Below are positions 17,819 to 30,000 of a stretch of 51,471 nt of DNA, piece by piece; within the stretch, counting starts at the first letter, position 1, and each line of letters opens with the position of its first letter. Source of the stretch: Nocardioides nematodiphilus. Lineage in GTDB: Bacteria; Actinomycetota; Actinomycetes; Propionibacteriales; Nocardioidaceae. Below the pieces are notes generated by a model that saw only the letters and a list, made by a program, of their open reading frames with translations, searched no databases and was not told the DNA's origin. Both the position numbers and the translations under genes were made by a program. Location of the stretch: assembly GCF_020216525.1 (NCBI RefSeq), contig NZ_JAIWOY010000003.1, forward strand, positions 67,206 to 118,676, in the 5' to 3' direction.

Positions 17819-19609
17819 ATGACCGACACTAGCCCGGTGAGACGCGCGAGCACGATGGACGGCTTCCGGGTCCTCGGCGTCGCGATCCGCCGCGAGCCGG
17901 TCATCTTCACCGTCTCCACGCTCGGCTCCGCGCTCTTCGGCGCCCTCACCGTCGCCGACGCCTGGGTGCTGGGCTGGTCGACCGACCACGTCATCCTCCC
18001 GTCGTACCGCGACGGCCACATCGGCGCCGGCTGGCTCATCGCCGTGGTCGCTCTCTTCGTCGCCGTCGCGATCGGACGGGCCGTCGGCGTCGTCGCCCGC
18101 CGGCTCGGCGCCGGTGTCATGCAGTACCGGATGCAGGCCCACTACCGCCGCGCGGTCACCCGGCAGTACCTCCGCCTCCCGCTCGCCTGGCACCAGGCGC
18201 ACCCGACCGGCCAGCTGCTCAGCAACGCCAACGCCGACGTCGAGGCCGCCTGGGCCCCCATCGCGCCGCTGCCGATGGCGGTGGGCACGATCGCGATGAT
18301 GGTGATCGCCGTCGTCCAGATGTTCGCCGCCGACGTGGTCCTCGCGCTGCTCGGCATGCTCGTCTTCCCGCTCGTCGTGCTCACCAACCTCGCCTACCAG
18401 CGCCGCGCCAGCCCGCTCATCACCCGCGCCCAGCAGCTGCGCGCCGAGCTCAGCGAGGTCGCGCACGAGTCCTTCGACGGTGCCCTCGTGGTCAAGACGC
18501 TCGGTCGCGAGAGCGAGGAGACCGAGCGGTTCGCCGCCAAGGCCCGCGAGCTGCGCGACACCAACATCCGCGCCGGCCGGATCCGGGCCGCCTTCGACCC
18601 GACCCTGGCCGCGCTGCCCGACATCGGCGTGCTCGTCGTGTTGGCCGTCGGCGTCGTCCGCGTCCTGCACGGGCACGCCCAGGCCGGCGACGTCGTCCAG
18701 GTGGGGTTCCTGCTGACCATCGTCGCCTTCCCGATCCGCTCGCTGGGCTGGCTGCTCGGGGAGTTCCCGCGCAGCGTCGTCGGCTTCGACCGGGTCCAGC
18801 ACGTCCTCGACGCCACCGACGCGCTGACGTACGGCGATCAGCGGCTGCCCGCCGGCTCGGGCGACGGCGCGCGACTCGCGCTCGAGAAGGTCGCGTTCGC
18901 CTACGACGCCGACCAGCCGCTGCTCACCGACGTCACCTTCGACGTCGCCCCGGGCCGTACGACCGCGATCGTCGGCCCGACCGCGTCGGGCAAGTCGACG
19001 CTCACCAACCTGATGACCCGGCTGGTCGACACCGACGACGGCCGGATCACGCTCGACGGCGTCGACCTGCGCGACCTCGCCCCGGGCGCCCTCGCCGAGG
19101 CGATGGCGATCGTGCCGCAGCAGGCGTTCCTCTTCGACGACACGGTGCGCGGCAACATCACCCTCGGTGCCGAGATCGCCGACGAGGAGATCTGGGCGGC
19201 GCTGCGGGCGGCGCAGGCCGACGGCTTCGTCGCCGCCCTACGCGAGGGACTCGACACCCGCCTCGGTGAGCGCGGCACCAGCCTCTCGGGCGGTCAGCGT
19301 CAGCGCATCTCGCTGGCCCGCGCGCTCGTCCGCAGGCCGCGGCTGCTGATCCTCGACGACGCCACCTCGGCGGTCGATCCCGAGGTGGAGCAGCGCATCC
19401 TGGCGGCACTGCGCGGCGACGCGACGGGTGACACGACCCTCGTCGTGGTGGCCTATCGCAAGGCGACGATCGCGCTGGCGGACGAGGTCGTCCACCTCGA
19501 CGGCGGCCGGATCGCCGGTCGAGGCACCCATGCCGAGCTGCTCGCCACCAGCCCGGCCTACGCCGACCTGGTCAACGCCTACGAGCAGGACGAGGAGGTC
19601 GACGCATGA
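17819..19609 (+). CDS. ABC exporter half-transporter with degenerate ATPase site
   Basis: A 596-residue type I exporter subunit: six membrane helices (about 30-310) and a nucleotide-binding domain (about 345-590). Walker A is GPTASGKST (386-394) and the signature is canonical LSGGQ (489-493). The catalytic Glu after Walker B is replaced by Asp (Asp513-Asp514) and the switch His by Tyr546. This is the degenerate half of a heterodimer with the next gene, as in TM287/288 and BmrCD. Substrate unknown; lipid or drug export is possible. ATG 17819 abuts a divergent gene; ATG 17855 is an alternative start. ATGA overlap with the second half. Confidence 0.93.
   Translation: MTDTSPVRRASTMDGFRVLGVAIRREPVIFTVSTLGSALFGALTVADAWVLGWSTDHVILPSYRDGHIGAGWLIAVVALFVAVAIGRAVGVVARRLGAGVMQYRMQAHYRRAVTRQYLRLPLAWHQAHPTGQLLSNANADVEAAWAPIAPLPMAVGTIAMMVIAVVQMFAADVVLALLGMLVFPLVVLTNLAYQRRASPLITRAQQLRAELSEVAHESFDGALVVKTLGRESEETERFAAKARELRDTNIRAGRIRAAFDPTLAALPDIGVLVVLAVGVVRVLHGHAQAGDVVQVGFLLTIVAFPIRSLGWLLGEFPRSVVGFDRVQHVLDATDALTYGDQRLPAGSGDGARLALEKVAFAYDADQPLLTDVTFDVAPGRTTAIVGPTASGKSTLTNLMTRLVDTDDGRITLDGVDLRDLAPGALAEAMAIVPQQAFLFDDTVRGNITLGAEIADEEIWAALRAAQADGFVAALREGLDTRLGERGTSLSGGQRQRISLARALVRRPRLLILDDATSAVDPEVEQRILAALRGDATGDTTLVVVAYRKATIALADEVVHLDGGRIAGRGTHAELLATSPAYADLVNAYEQDEEVDA
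17826..17831 (-). promoter_or_regulatory. leaderless-type -10 box inside the opposite gene (TAGTGT)
   Basis: Minus-strand TAGTGT, 8 nt, then GTG 17817. The box lies within the first codons of the divergent ABC gene. Confidence 0.35.
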
Positions 19610-21387
19610 GCGGCACCGTCGACAGCGGGGAGCGGCTCGGCGGCATCGAGACGATCCGCCGCGGCATCCACCACTCACCCGAGCTCGTCCAGGGCATCGG
19701 CGTCACCCTGGCCCTGGCGATCGTCGCCAGCCTCGGTCAGGTGATCGTCCCGATCGCTGTCCAGCAGACCCTCGACCGCGGCCTGCACCACGCGGGTGGG
19801 CCGGACGTACGGTTCACCGTGTGGATGGGCGTCGCCGCCGCGATCGCCCTCGCCATCGCGAGCGTCGCCTCCTACCTGATGACCGCGCGGCTGTTCACCG
19901 CCGCCGAGAGCGGCCTGGCCACGCTGCGCACCAAGGCGTTCCGCCACGTCCACGACCTGCCGATGCTCACCCAGCACACCGAGCGCCGCGGCGCTCTGGT
20001 CTCGCGGGTGACCAGCGACGTCGACCAGATCAGCCAGTTCGTCGTGTACGGCGGCCTGCTCCTGGTCGTCTCGGTCGGCCAGATGCTGATCGCCAGCGTC
20101 GTGATGGTCGTCTACTCGTGGCAGCTCGCCATCGTGGTCTGGGTCTGCTTCGTGCCGCTCTTCGCCAGCCTCCCGTTCTTCCAGCGCCGCCTCTCGGTCG
20201 CCTACACGGCTGTTCGCCGTCAGGTCGGCACCATGCTGTCGGCCATCGCCGAGCCGGTCGTCGGGGCGGCCGTCGTCAAGGCGTACGCGGTCGAGGCCCG
20301 CACCCAGGCCCGCATCGACGAGGCGGTCGAGGCCAACCGGGCCGCCCAGACGAAGGCGCAGAGCCTGGTCGCCGGCTTCTTCAGCCTCGGCGGCCTGGCG
20401 GGCGGGCTCGCGCTCGCGGGCGTCGTCGTCCTCGGCGTGCAGCTCGGTATCCACGGCAACCTGTCGAGCGGCCGGATCCTCGCCTTCGCGTTCCTGGTCT
20501 CGCTCTTCGTCGGCCCGGTGCAGACCGGATCGCAGATCCTCACCGACGCCCAGAACGCGGTCGCCAGCTGGCGGCGGGTGATCGGCATCCTCGACACCCC
20601 GGCCGATCTGGTCGACCCCGGCCCGGAGGGCGCGCAGCTGCCCCGGGGACCTATCGGTGTCGCCTTCGAGTCGGTCACCTTCGCCTACCCCGGCGGTCCC
20701 GACGTCCTGCACGACCTCACCACCGAGATCGCGCCCGGGCGCCGGATCGCGGTGGTGGGCGAGACCGGCTCGGGCAAGTCGACCGTCGCCAAGCTCCTCA
20801 CCCGCCTCATGGACCCGACCCGCGGCACGATCCGCCTCGACGGGGTGGACGTACGCGAGATCAGCGGCGCCAGCCTGCGCCGCAGCGTGGTGCTCGTGCC
20901 GCAGGAGGGCTTCCTCTTCGACGACACGCTGGCCGCCAACGCCCGCTACGGACGGATCGAGGCCACCGACGCCGACATCGAGCGCGCGGCCGAGCAGATC
21001 GGCCTCGGCGACTGGCTCGCCGGGCTCCCGTCCGGCGTGCGGACCCGCGTGGGCCAGCGCGGCGAGGCCCTCAGCGCCGGCGAGCGCCAGCTCGTCGCCC
21101 TGCTGCGCGCCCAGCTCGCCGACCCCGATCTCCTGGTCCTCGACGAGGCCACCTCCGCGGTCGATCCTGCGCTGGAGATGCGGATCAACCGGGCCCTCGA
21201 GCGGCTCATGCAGGGCCGGACCTCCGTCACGATCGCGCACCGGCTCACCACCGCCGAGGGCGCCGACGAGGTGATCGTGGTCGACAAGGGCCGGATCGTG
21301 CAGCGCGGCCCGCACGCCGACCTCGTACGCCAGGAGGGGGCCGTCTACGCCGGGCTCCACGCCTCCTGGGTCGCCCAGCAGGGATAA
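19606..21387 (+). CDS. ABC exporter half-transporter, catalytic partner
   Basis: A 593-residue second half-transporter. Six membrane helices (about 25-310) precede a nucleotide-binding domain with Walker [10 protein letters not shown] (385-393), Walker B plus catalytic Glu (Asp513-Glu514) and switch His545, all intact. Its signature is altered to LSAGE (489-493). Together with the upstream protein this leaves one good ATP site (these Walker motifs with the partner's LSGGQ) and one degenerate site. Translation is coupled by the ATGA overlap. Its end provides the TAA of the GATAAT box ahead of hisI. Confidence 0.93.
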   Translation: MSGTVDSGERLGGIETIRRGIHHSPELVQGIGVTLALAIVASLGQVIVPIAVQQTLDRGLHHAGGPDVRFTVWMGVAAAIALAIASVASYLMTARLFTAAESGLATLRTKAFRHVHDLPMLTQHTERRGALVSRVTSDVDQISQFVVYGGLLLVVSVGQMLIASVVMVVYSWQLAIVVWVCFVPLFASLPFFQRRLSVAYTAVRRQVGTMLSAIAEPVVGAAVVKAYAVEARTQARIDEAVEANRAAQTKAQSLVAGFFSLGGLAGGLALAGVVVLGVQLGIHGNLSSGRILAFAFLVSLFVGPVQTGSQILTDAQNAVASWRRVIGILDTPADLVDPGPEGAQLPRGPIGVAFESVTFAYPGGPDVLHDLTTEIAPGRRIAVVGETGSGKSTVAKLLTRLMDPTRGTIRLDGVDVREISGASLRRSVVLVPQEGFLFDDTLAANARYGRIEATDADIERAAEQIGLGDWLAGLPSGVRTRVGQRGEALSAGERQLVALLRAQLADPDLLVLDEATSAVDPALEMRINRALERLMQGRTSVTIAHRLTTAEGADEVIVVDKGRIVQRGPHADLVRQEGAVYAGLHASWVAQQG

Positions 21388-21388
21388 T
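21383..21388 (+). promoter_or_regulatory. leaderless-type -10 box of hisI (GATAAT)
   Basis: GATAAT overlaps the stop codon of the ABC gene and lies 7 nt before the hisI GTG. It suggests that hisI and the trp genes have their own promoter here. Confidence 0.45.
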
Positions 21389-21395
21389 CGACTCC

Positions 21396-21755
21396 GTGAC
21401 CGACCCGAGCTCTGGCCTGGACCCGAAGATCGCCGACCGCCTCAAGCGCACCGAGGACGGCCTGGTGCCCGCGATCGCGCAGCAGCACGACACCGGTGAG
21501 GTGCTGATGATGGGCTGGATGAACGACGAGTCGCTCGCGCGCACCATCGAGACGGGCCGGGCGACCTACTGGAGCCGCAGCCGCCAGGAGTACTGGGCCA
21601 AGGGCGACACCTCCGGGCACCTCCAGTACGTCAAGGAGATCCGCCTCGACTGCGACGGCGACACGCTGCTGCTCAAGGTCGACCAGATCGGGGCCGCCTG
21701 CCACACCGGCGACCGGACCTGCTTCGACGCCGACCTGATCGCGGACCTGGGATGA
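21396..21755 (+). CDS. hisI: phosphoribosyl-AMP cyclohydrolase
   Basis: Third step of histidine synthesis: opens the adenine ring of phosphoribosyl-AMP. The 119-residue protein is the cyclohydrolase alone, without a fused HisE domain. Motifs are [30 protein letters not shown] (Mg2+ site) and CHTGDRTCF (zinc-binding Cys). GTG 21396 follows a GATAAT box by 7 nt. The stop overlaps the next gene (ATGA). It is split from the main his operon by an accessory block of about 6.6 kb. Confidence 0.96.
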   Translation: MTDPSSGLDPKIADRLKRTEDGLVPAIAQQHDTGEVLMMGWMNDESLARTIETGRATYWSRSRQEYWAKGDTSGHLQYVKEIRLDCDGDTLLLKVDQIGAACHTGDRTCFDADLIADLG

Positions 21756-22324
21756 GCGCTCCGGGCCGGGTCGTCGAGCGCCGTACCTTCTGGCCCACCG
21801 CACTCCTCGGGCTGATCGGCGCGTGCGTCGCGGCCTGGGCCGGCCACCACCCGTGGATCAAGGCCGCTGCCAACGACCCGTTCAGCCAGGCGCAGGGCAA
21901 CGTCGACAGTCCCGGCATCACCGCGCTCGCGCTGGTCGCCCTCGCCGCCTGGGGTGTGATCCTGGTGACGCGCGGCCTGGCGAGGCGCTTGGTCGCGATG
22001 CTCGGCCTCGTCGCCGCCGGGGCGCCCGTCCCCGCCATCTGGGGCACCCGCCACCACCTGCTCTCCACCCACGACGGCAGCCACGGCACTGCCTGGCCGT
22101 GGGTCTCGCTGGTCGCCCTGGTGGTGACGTTCCTGAGCTTCGTGGTCGCGGTGATGAAGAGCCCGGTATGGCCCGAGATGGGTGCCAAGTACGACGCGCC
22201 CACCGGAGCGACGTCGACCGCTCCGCTCGAGGAGCAGAGCAGCATCGACCTATGGAAATCGCTCGACGAGGGCACCGATCCCACGGTGGGGCCGGCCACA
22301 GACCCGACCCACGAATCCGAGTGA
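21752..22324 (+). CDS. Trp-biosynthesis-associated membrane protein (TIGR02234-like)
   Basis: A 190-residue protein with four likely membrane helices (about 14-32, 55-75, 80-98 and 118-137) and a hydrophilic acidic tail. Size, topology and position match the actinobacterial Trp-operon membrane protein of unknown function, which normally sits after trpE. Here it directly overlaps hisI by 4 nt and no trpE is present between them. A role in tryptophan precursor transport or enzyme anchoring is speculation. Confidence 0.8.
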   Translation: MSAPGRVVERRTFWPTALLGLIGACVAAWAGHHPWIKAAANDPFSQAQGNVDSPGITALALVALAAWGVILVTRGLARRLVAMLGLVAAGAPVPAIWGTRHHLLSTHDGSHGTAWPWVSLVALVVTFLSFVVAVMKSPVWPEMGAKYDAPTGATSTAPLEEQSSIDLWKSLDEGTDPTVGPATDPTHESE

Positions 22325-22381
22325 CCCCGCCGACCCCATAGAATCGGCGCGCACCGTCCACCGCACCATCGAGGAGCACTC

Positions 22382-22582
22382 ATGTCCGACAACCACGGCA
22401 ACACCCCGGCTGCCTGGAGCGCCGTCGTGGTCGGCCTGCTCGGCTTCCTGATCGGCTCGATCGGCCTCATGCTCAGCCCGATCAGCTACATCGTCTTCTG
22501 GGTCGGCGTCGCCGTCACCCTCGCGTCGGGTGCGGTCTTCATCGTGCTGGCGAAGATGGGCTACCACGCCGAGTCACACTGA
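22382..22582 (+). CDS. HGxxPAAW family micro-protein
   Basis: A 66-residue protein with the family motif HGNTPAAW near the N-terminus (residues 5-12) and two membrane helices (about 14-33 and 37-58), ending GYHAESH. The family is typical of actinobacterial trp clusters and has no established function. It has a strong GAGGAG ribosome binding site (22371-22376) and possibly a TAGAAT -10 box at 22339-22344. trpC begins 2 nt after its stop, so it heads the trpCBA unit. Confidence 0.85.
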   Translation: MSDNHGNTPAAWSAVVVGLLGFLIGSIGLMLSPISYIVFWVGVAVTLASGAVFIVLAKMGYHAESH

Positions 22583-22584
22583 CG

Positions 22585-23381
22585 ATGTCGGTTCTCGACG
22601 ACATCATCTCGGGCGTACGAGAGGACCTCGCCGCCCGGCAGTCGCAGGTCAGCGTCGCCGACCTCAGGGCAGCGCTCGCCGACGTCGACGCGCCGCGCGA
22701 CCCGATGCCGCACCTGCGCGGTGCCGGCAGCAGCGTGATCTCCGAGGTCAAGCGCAAGAGCCCCAGCAAGGGCCATCTCGCCGACATCCCGGACCCGACG
22801 GCCCTCGCCGCCGCCTACGAGCGTGGGGGAGCGGCCGCGATCTCGGTGCTCACCGAGCAGCGCCGCTTCGGGGGCTCGCTCGATGACCTGCGTGCCGTCC
22901 GGGCCGTCGTCGACACCCCGATCCTGCGCAAGGACTTCATCGTCGAGGAGTACCAGCTGCTCGAGGCCCGAGCCGCCGGCGCCGACCTCGCGCTCCTAAT
23001 GTGCTCCGCCCTCCTCGGCGACGACCTCACCCGCCTCTACGAGTACGCCCGCGAGCTCGGGCTGACCCCGCTCGTCGAGGTGCACGACGAGGAGGAGACC
23101 GCACGCGCAGTCGCGCTCGGGGCCGAGCTGATCGGCGTCAACGCGCGCAACCTCAAGACGCTCGAGATCCACGCCGACATGTTCGGCAGACTCGCGCCCC
23201 TCATCCCGGCCGACCGGGTCACGGTGGCCGAGTCCGGCATCTTCTCCGCCGCCGACGTCCAGCGCTATGTCGACGAGGGCGCCCGCGCGGTGCTCGTCGG
23301 CGAGGCGCTGGTCAAGGACGGCGACCCCGAGGCAGCCGTCCGTGGCATGACCGGCCTCACCGCCCAGGAAGGCGTCCGACG

Positions 23382-23385
<4 letters not shown>
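22585..23385 (+). CDS. trpC: indole-3-glycerol phosphate synthase
   Basis: Converts CdRP to indole-3-glycerol phosphate, with loss of CO2 and water. The 266-residue single-domain barrel has [12 protein letters not shown] (catalytic Lys), [11 protein letters not shown] (second catalytic Lys), GVNARNL and AESGI phosphate-binding blocks. There is no fused TrpF domain. It starts 2 nt after the HGxxPAAW gene and overlaps trpB by 4 nt (ATGA). Confidence 0.97.
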
Positions 23386-24646
<1,261 letters not shown>

Positions 24647-24650
<4 letters not shown>

Positions 24651-25453
24651 CCACGACCAGCTCCGCCTTCGCGACCGCGAAGGCCGAGGGCCGCGCGGCC
24701 CTCGTCGGCTACCTGCCGGCCGGCTTCCCCGACGTCGACGGCTCGATCGAGGCGATCCGGACGATGGTCGCGGCCGGGTGCGACGTCATCGAGATCGGTC
24801 TGCCCTACAGCGACCCGGTGATGGACGGCCCGACCATCCAGGCCGCCGCCCAGCAGGCCCTTGAGCGCGGCGTCCGCACCCGGGACGTCCTCCGTACGGT
24901 CGAGGCGGTCGCCGCCACCGGCGTGCCGACGCTCGTGATGACCTACTGGAACCCGGTCGAGAAGTACGGCGTCGACCGGTTCGCCGCCGATCTCAAGAGC
25001 GCCGGAGGAGCCGGGCTGATCACGCCGGACATCACTCCCGACTACGGCCAGGCCTGGATCGCGGCCGCCGATGCGCACGACCTCGACAAGGTCTTCCTCG
25101 TCGCCCCGTCGAGCACCGACGAGCGGATCGCGATGACCACGGCCGCCTGTCGCGGCTTCGTCTACGCCACCGGGGTCATGGGCGTCACCGGCGGCAAGCA
25201 GGCCACCACCGACGTCGTCGGACCCCTCGTGACCCGGACGAAGGCGCTCGCCCCGGCCGGGCTCCCGGTCGGCGTCGGCGTCGGCGTCAGCACCGGCGAT
25301 CAGGCCGCAGCGATCGCCGCGCACTCCGACGGCGTCATCGTCGGCAGCGCGTTCGTGCGGGCCATCTTGGAGAACCAGGGCGACAAGGCCGCCTACCTCA
25401 AGGCGCTGAGCACCCTCACCGAGGAGCTGGCCGCAGGAGTCCGGCGTGCCTAA
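24647..25453 (+). CDS. trpA: tryptophan synthase alpha subunit
   Basis: Cleaves indole-3-glycerol phosphate and channels indole to TrpB. It has 268 residues. The catalytic Glu and Asp lie in [18 protein letters not shown], followed by [19 protein letters not shown] and the phosphate-binding GVGVSTGDQ and VGSAFV blocks. GTG 24647 overlaps the trpB stop (GTGA). The Sco gene begins inside its last codons (8 nt overlap). Confidence 0.97.
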
Positions 25454-26051
25454 GCGCGTCCTCGCAGCGACCCTCGCCGTGGTCGCGCTGCTCCTCAGCG
25501 CCTGCGGTGGCAGCTCCGCCCCGGCGAAGTTCTACGGCATCACCCACGACGCCTACACGGTGCCGACGGACAAGCTGACCGATACCGAGGGCAAGCCGTT
25601 CTCGCTGGTCAGCGACACCGGCAAGCCGCTCACCCTGGTGTTCTTCGGCTACACCCACTGCCCCGACATCTGCGGACAGGTGATGAACGCCCTGGCCAGC
25701 GCGATGACGCGGCTGAGCGACCACGAGCGGTCCGAGGTGCAGGTCGTCTTCATCACGACGGACCCGAGCCGTGACACCCCGACCGTGCTGCGGCACTACC
25801 TCGACCACTACAACCCGGCGTTCGAGGGGCTGACCGGCGATCTCGACACGATCGCCGCGATCGGCAAGCCGCTGGCCGTCTACGTCGCGCAGGGCCAGAA
25901 GCTCGCCAGCGGCGGGTACGACCTCAACACCCACTCCACCCAGGTCACCGCGATCGGCTCGGACGACCGCTCCCGGGTGCTGTGGACCATGGACACCTCG
26001 TCGGCCCAGTACGCCTCCGACATCCGCAGCCTGCTGAAGCAGGCCTCCTGA
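25446..26051 (+). CDS. Sco1/SenC/PrrC copper lipoprotein
   Basis: A 201-residue thioredoxin-fold lipoprotein. A signal peptide ends in the lipobox LLSAC with Cys20. Copper ligands Cys72 and Cys76 lie in HCPDIC and His163 in NTHSTQ. Sco proteins deliver copper to the CuA centre of cytochrome oxidase on the outer membrane face. Placement between trpA and lgt makes it the third gene in line with no gap; Lgt and LspA, both encoded in this window, should process it. Confidence 0.93.
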   Translation: MPKRVLAATLAVVALLLSACGGSSAPAKFYGITHDAYTVPTDKLTDTEGKPFSLVSDTGKPLTLVFFGYTHCPDICGQVMNALASAMTRLSDHERSEVQVVFITTDPSRDTPTVLRHYLDHYNPAFEGLTGDLDTIAAIGKPLAVYVAQGQKLASGGYDLNTHSTQVTAIGSDDRSRVLWTMDTSSAQYASDIRSLLKQAS

Positions 26052-26062
26052 AAGGCGTGGCG

Positions 26063-26938
26063 ATGCTTCCGCTATCGATCCCCAGCCCCAGCCGCGGTGT
26101 GGTCCACCTCGGACCGCTCCCGATCCGCGGCTACGCGCTGTGCATCATCGCCGGCATCGTCATCGCCGTCTGGATCTCCGAGCGGCGCTGGAAGGCCCGC
26201 GGCGGCGAGCCGGGCCGGATCCAGGACATCGCCCTGTGGGCGGTCCCGTTCGGCGTCGTCGGCGGCCGGCTCTACCACGTCCTCACCGACCACCGCCTCT
26301 ACTTCGGGGAGGGCCGGCACCCGATCGAGGCGCTGTACGTCTGGCGCGGAGGACTCGGCATCTGGGGCGCCATCGCCCTCGGCGCGGTCGGCGGCATCAT
26401 CGGAGCCCGCCGGATGGGGATCAAGGTCGCGCCCCTGCTCGACGTCGCCCTGCCGACCTGCCTGCTCGCCCAGGCGGCGGGCCGCTGGGGCAACTGGTTC
26501 AACCAGGAGCTGTACGGCAAGCCCACCGACCTGCCGTGGGGTCTGCGGATCGAGCCGGCCAACTTCCCGCAGGGACCCGACCAGTTCCCGGCCGGCACCA
26601 CCTTCCACCCGACGTTCCTCTACGAGTCGCTGTGGTGCGTGCTCGGCTTCTTCGCGATCCTCTGGGTCGAGCGCCGTCTCAAGAACGGCCCGCACGCCCT
26701 CGGCCACGGCCGTGCCGCCGCGCTCTACGTGATGGTCTACTGCTTCGGCCGGTTCTGGATCGAGCAGCTCCGGATCGACACCATCGAGCTCAACGACGTG
26801 CTCGGGCTGCGCTGGGCCGACTGGATGTCGATCATCCTGTTCGTGCTCGCGGCCGCGTACTTCGTGTGGTCCCTGCGTGCCCGGCCGGGCGTCGAGCAGA
26901 GCGTCTACCGCGGCGATCGCGAGCCCGCGGCTCTCTGA
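26063..26938 (+). CDS. lgt: prolipoprotein diacylglyceryl transferase
   Basis: Transfers diacylglycerol from phosphatidylglycerol to the lipobox Cys. The 291-residue protein has seven likely membrane helices and the Lgt signature AGRWGNWFNQELYG. The segment matching the E. coli FHGG block reads IWGA, so the His103 position is not His; this appears to be common in Actinobacteria, although I cannot verify that here. ATG 26063 has AAAGG at 26051-26055; an in-frame GTG at 26057 is less likely. Confidence 0.95.
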   Translation: MLPLSIPSPSRGVVHLGPLPIRGYALCIIAGIVIAVWISERRWKARGGEPGRIQDIALWAVPFGVVGGRLYHVLTDHRLYFGEGRHPIEALYVWRGGLGIWGAIALGAVGGIIGARRMGIKVAPLLDVALPTCLLAQAAGRWGNWFNQELYGKPTDLPWGLRIEPANFPQGPDQFPAGTTFHPTFLYESLWCVLGFFAILWVERRLKNGPHALGHGRAAALYVMVYCFGRFWIEQLRIDTIELNDVLGLRWADWMSIILFVLAAAYFVWSLRARPGVEQSVYRGDREPAAL

Positions 26939-27099
26939 GGAGGAGACGGGCGTGATAGCGTTCGTCCAACGCGCGGGCCAATGTCGTCCCCTGCTTCGCA
27001 CTGCCACATGCCGACTTCCGGCGCGCGTACCCGTCTGACCTCTCTTCGGCGAGGCCTGCGGAGGCGTGTGTGGCGCCCCGACAACGACGGGAGAGAACG
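26939..27099 (+). promoter_or_regulatory. leader region of gltB
   Basis: A 161-nt gap with no gene. TAGCGT at 26956-26961 could be a -10 box, giving a leader of about 130 nt, and the gltB start is preceded by GGGAGAG. No riboswitch fold or clear operator is recognised. Confidence 0.35.
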
Positions 27100-30000
27100 G
27101 TGCCCTACCAGCACTCATTCCCCGCCCCGCAAGGGCTGTACGACCCGCGGTTCGAGAAGGACGCCTGTGGCGTCGCCTTCGTCGCGACCCTGAGCGGTGA
27201 GGCCACTCACCGCATCGTCGAGCAGGGCATCACCGCCCTGGTGAACCTCGACCACCGCGGTGCCGCTGGCGCCGAGGTCAACTCCGGCGATGGCGCCGGC
27301 ATCCTGATCCAGGTCCCGGACGCCTTCCTGCGCGCCGTGACGGCCGAGCAGGGCATCGCGCTCCCGGCCGCCGGCACCTACGCGGTCGGCACCGCCTTCC
27401 TCCCGGGTGACGAGGCCAACGTGGCGGCCGACCGGGAGACGATCGAGAAGATCGCCGCCGAGGAGGGCCTCGAGGTCCTCGGATGGCGCGAGGTCCCGGT
27501 CAACCCGGAGAGCCTCGGCGCCACCGCGCTCGCGGTGATGCCGACCTTCAGCCAGCTCTTCGTCAAGGCCGCCGGCGGCCGCGTGACGGGCATGGCGCTG
27601 GAGCGCCTCGCCTTCGTGCTGCGCAAGCGCGCCGAGAGCGAGACCGACGCGTACTTCCCGTCGCTGTCCTCGAAGACCCTGGTCTACAAGGGCATGCTCA
27701 CCACCCACCAGCTGGGCGACGTCTTCCCGGACCTGCGCGACCCGCGGATGGCCTCGGCCATCGCCGTCGTGCACTCCCGGTTCTCGACGAACACGTTCCC
27801 GAGCTGGCCGCTGAGCCACCCGTTCCGCTACATCGCGCACAACGGTGAGATCAACACCGTGATGGGCAACCGGAACTGGATGCGCGCCCGTGAGGCGCTC
27901 CTGGCCTCCGACGTCATCCCCGGCGACCTCGAGCGGATCTACCCCATCTGCACGCCCGGCGCGAGCGACTCGGCCTCCTTCGACGAGGTCCTCGAGCTGC
28001 TCCACCTCGGCGGCCGCAGCCTGCCGCACTCGGTGCTGATGATGATCCCCGAGGCGTGGGAGAACCACACCGAGATGGATCCCAAGCGCAAGGCGTTCTA
28101 CGAGTTCCACGCCAAGCTGATGGAGGCGTGGGACGGCCCGGCCAACGTCGTCTTCACCGACGGCACCCAGGTCGGCGCCGTGCTCGACCGCAACGGTCTG
28201 CGCCCGGGCCGCTACTGGGTGACCGAGGACGGCCTGGTCATCTACGCATCCGAGGCCGGCGTCCTGCACGACATCGAGCCGAAGAACGTCATCCGCAAGG
28301 GCCGCATGCAGCCCGGCAAGATGTTCCTCGTCGACACCGAGCAGCACCGCATCATCGAGGACGACGAGATCAAGGACGCGCTCGCGTCCGAGCACCCGTA
28401 CGAGGAGTGGCTGCACGCCGGCCAGATCAACCTCGCCGACATCCCCGAGCGTGAGCACGTCGTGCACACCCACGCCTCGGTGACCCGTCGCCAGCAGGTC
28501 TTCGGCTACACCGAGGAGGAGCTGCGCGTCATCCTGGCGCCGATGGCCAACTCCGGCGGTGAGCCGCTCGGCTCGATGGGCACCGACAGCCCGATCGCGG
28601 CGCTCTCGGCCAAGCCGCGTCTGCTGTTCGACTACTTCGTGCAGCTCTTCGCCCAGGTCACGAACCCGCCGCTGGATGCCATCCGCGAGGAGCTGGTAAC
28701 CAGCCTGGCCAGCACCATCGGCCCGGAGGCCAACCTGCTCGAGCCGAGCCCCGCCTCGTGCCGCCAGGTCGTGCTGCCCTTCCCGGTCCTGTCCAACGAC
28801 GACCTGGCGAAGATCCGCCACATCAACCGTGACGGCGACATGCCCGGCTTCATCACCCACGTGGTGCGCGGCCTGTACGACGTGCACGGCGGCGGTGCCG
28901 CGATGGCTGCCCGCCTCGAGGAGATCTGTGGCGAGGTCAGCGCCGCCATCGCCGACGGCGCGCGCATCATCGTGCTCTCCGACCGGCACTCGACGGCCGA
29001 CCTGGCCCCGATCCCGTCGCTGCTGCTCACCGGCGCGGTCCACCATCACCTGGTGCGGGAGAAGACCCGAACGCAGGTCGGCCTGCTGGTCGAGGCGGGC
29101 GACGTCCGCGAGGTGCACCACGTCGCGACCCTGATCGGCTACGGCGCGGCCGCGGTCAACCCGTACCTGGCCATGGAGTCGGTCGAGGACCTCGCGTTCG
29201 AGGGCTTCTTCGTCAAGAACGACCCCGAGAAGGCCGTCCAGAACCTCATCAAGGCCCTCGGCAAGGGTGTCTTGAAGGTCATGTCGAAGATGGGCGTCAG
29301 CACGCTGGCCTCATACACCGGCGCGCAGATCTTCGAGGCCGTCGGTCTCTCGCAGGCCGTCGTCGACACGTACTTCACCGGCACCACCTCGAAGCTCGGC
29401 GGCATCGAGCTCGACGTCATCGCCGAGGAGGTCGCCCAGCGTCACGCGACCGCCTACCCCCGCGACGGTGTCGCGGCCGCTCACCGCGAGCTGTCGATCG
29501 GTGGCGAGTACCAGTGGCGTCGTGAGGGCGAGCCGCACCTCTTCGACCCGGAGACGGTCTTCCGGCTCCAGCACGCCACCCGCGAGGGTCGCTACGACAT
29601 CTTCCAGCAGTACACGCAGCGCGTGAACGAGCAGTCCGAGCGCCTGATGACGCTGCGGGGCCTGTTCAAGTTCAAGGACGCGGGTGCCACCGGTCGTGCG
29701 CCGATCTCGATCGACGAGGTCGAGCCCGTCGAGGACATCGTCAAGCGCTTCAGCACCGGCGCGATGTCGTACGGCTCCATCTCGCAGGAGGCGCACGAGA
29801 CCCTCGCGATCGCGATGAACATGCTCGGCGCCAAGTCGAACACCGGCGAGGGTGGCGAGGACCCGGAGCGTCTGCACGACCCGGCCCGCCGCTCGGCGAT
29901 CAAGCAGGTCGCATCGGGTCGCTTCGGCGTCACGTCGGAGTACCTGACCAACGCCGACGACATCCAGATCAAGATGGCGCAGGGCGCGAAGCCCGGCGAG

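Noticed and set aside
14901..21387. A mobile element or phage remnant behind the accessory block
   Set aside because: No transposase, integrase or terminal repeats were found. The tRNA gene in the window is 13 kb away and has no attachment-site duplicate that I can see.
26939..27099. Riboswitch or T-box in the gltB leader
   Set aside because: No conserved core sequence of a known riboswitch and no strong helix set could be recognised.
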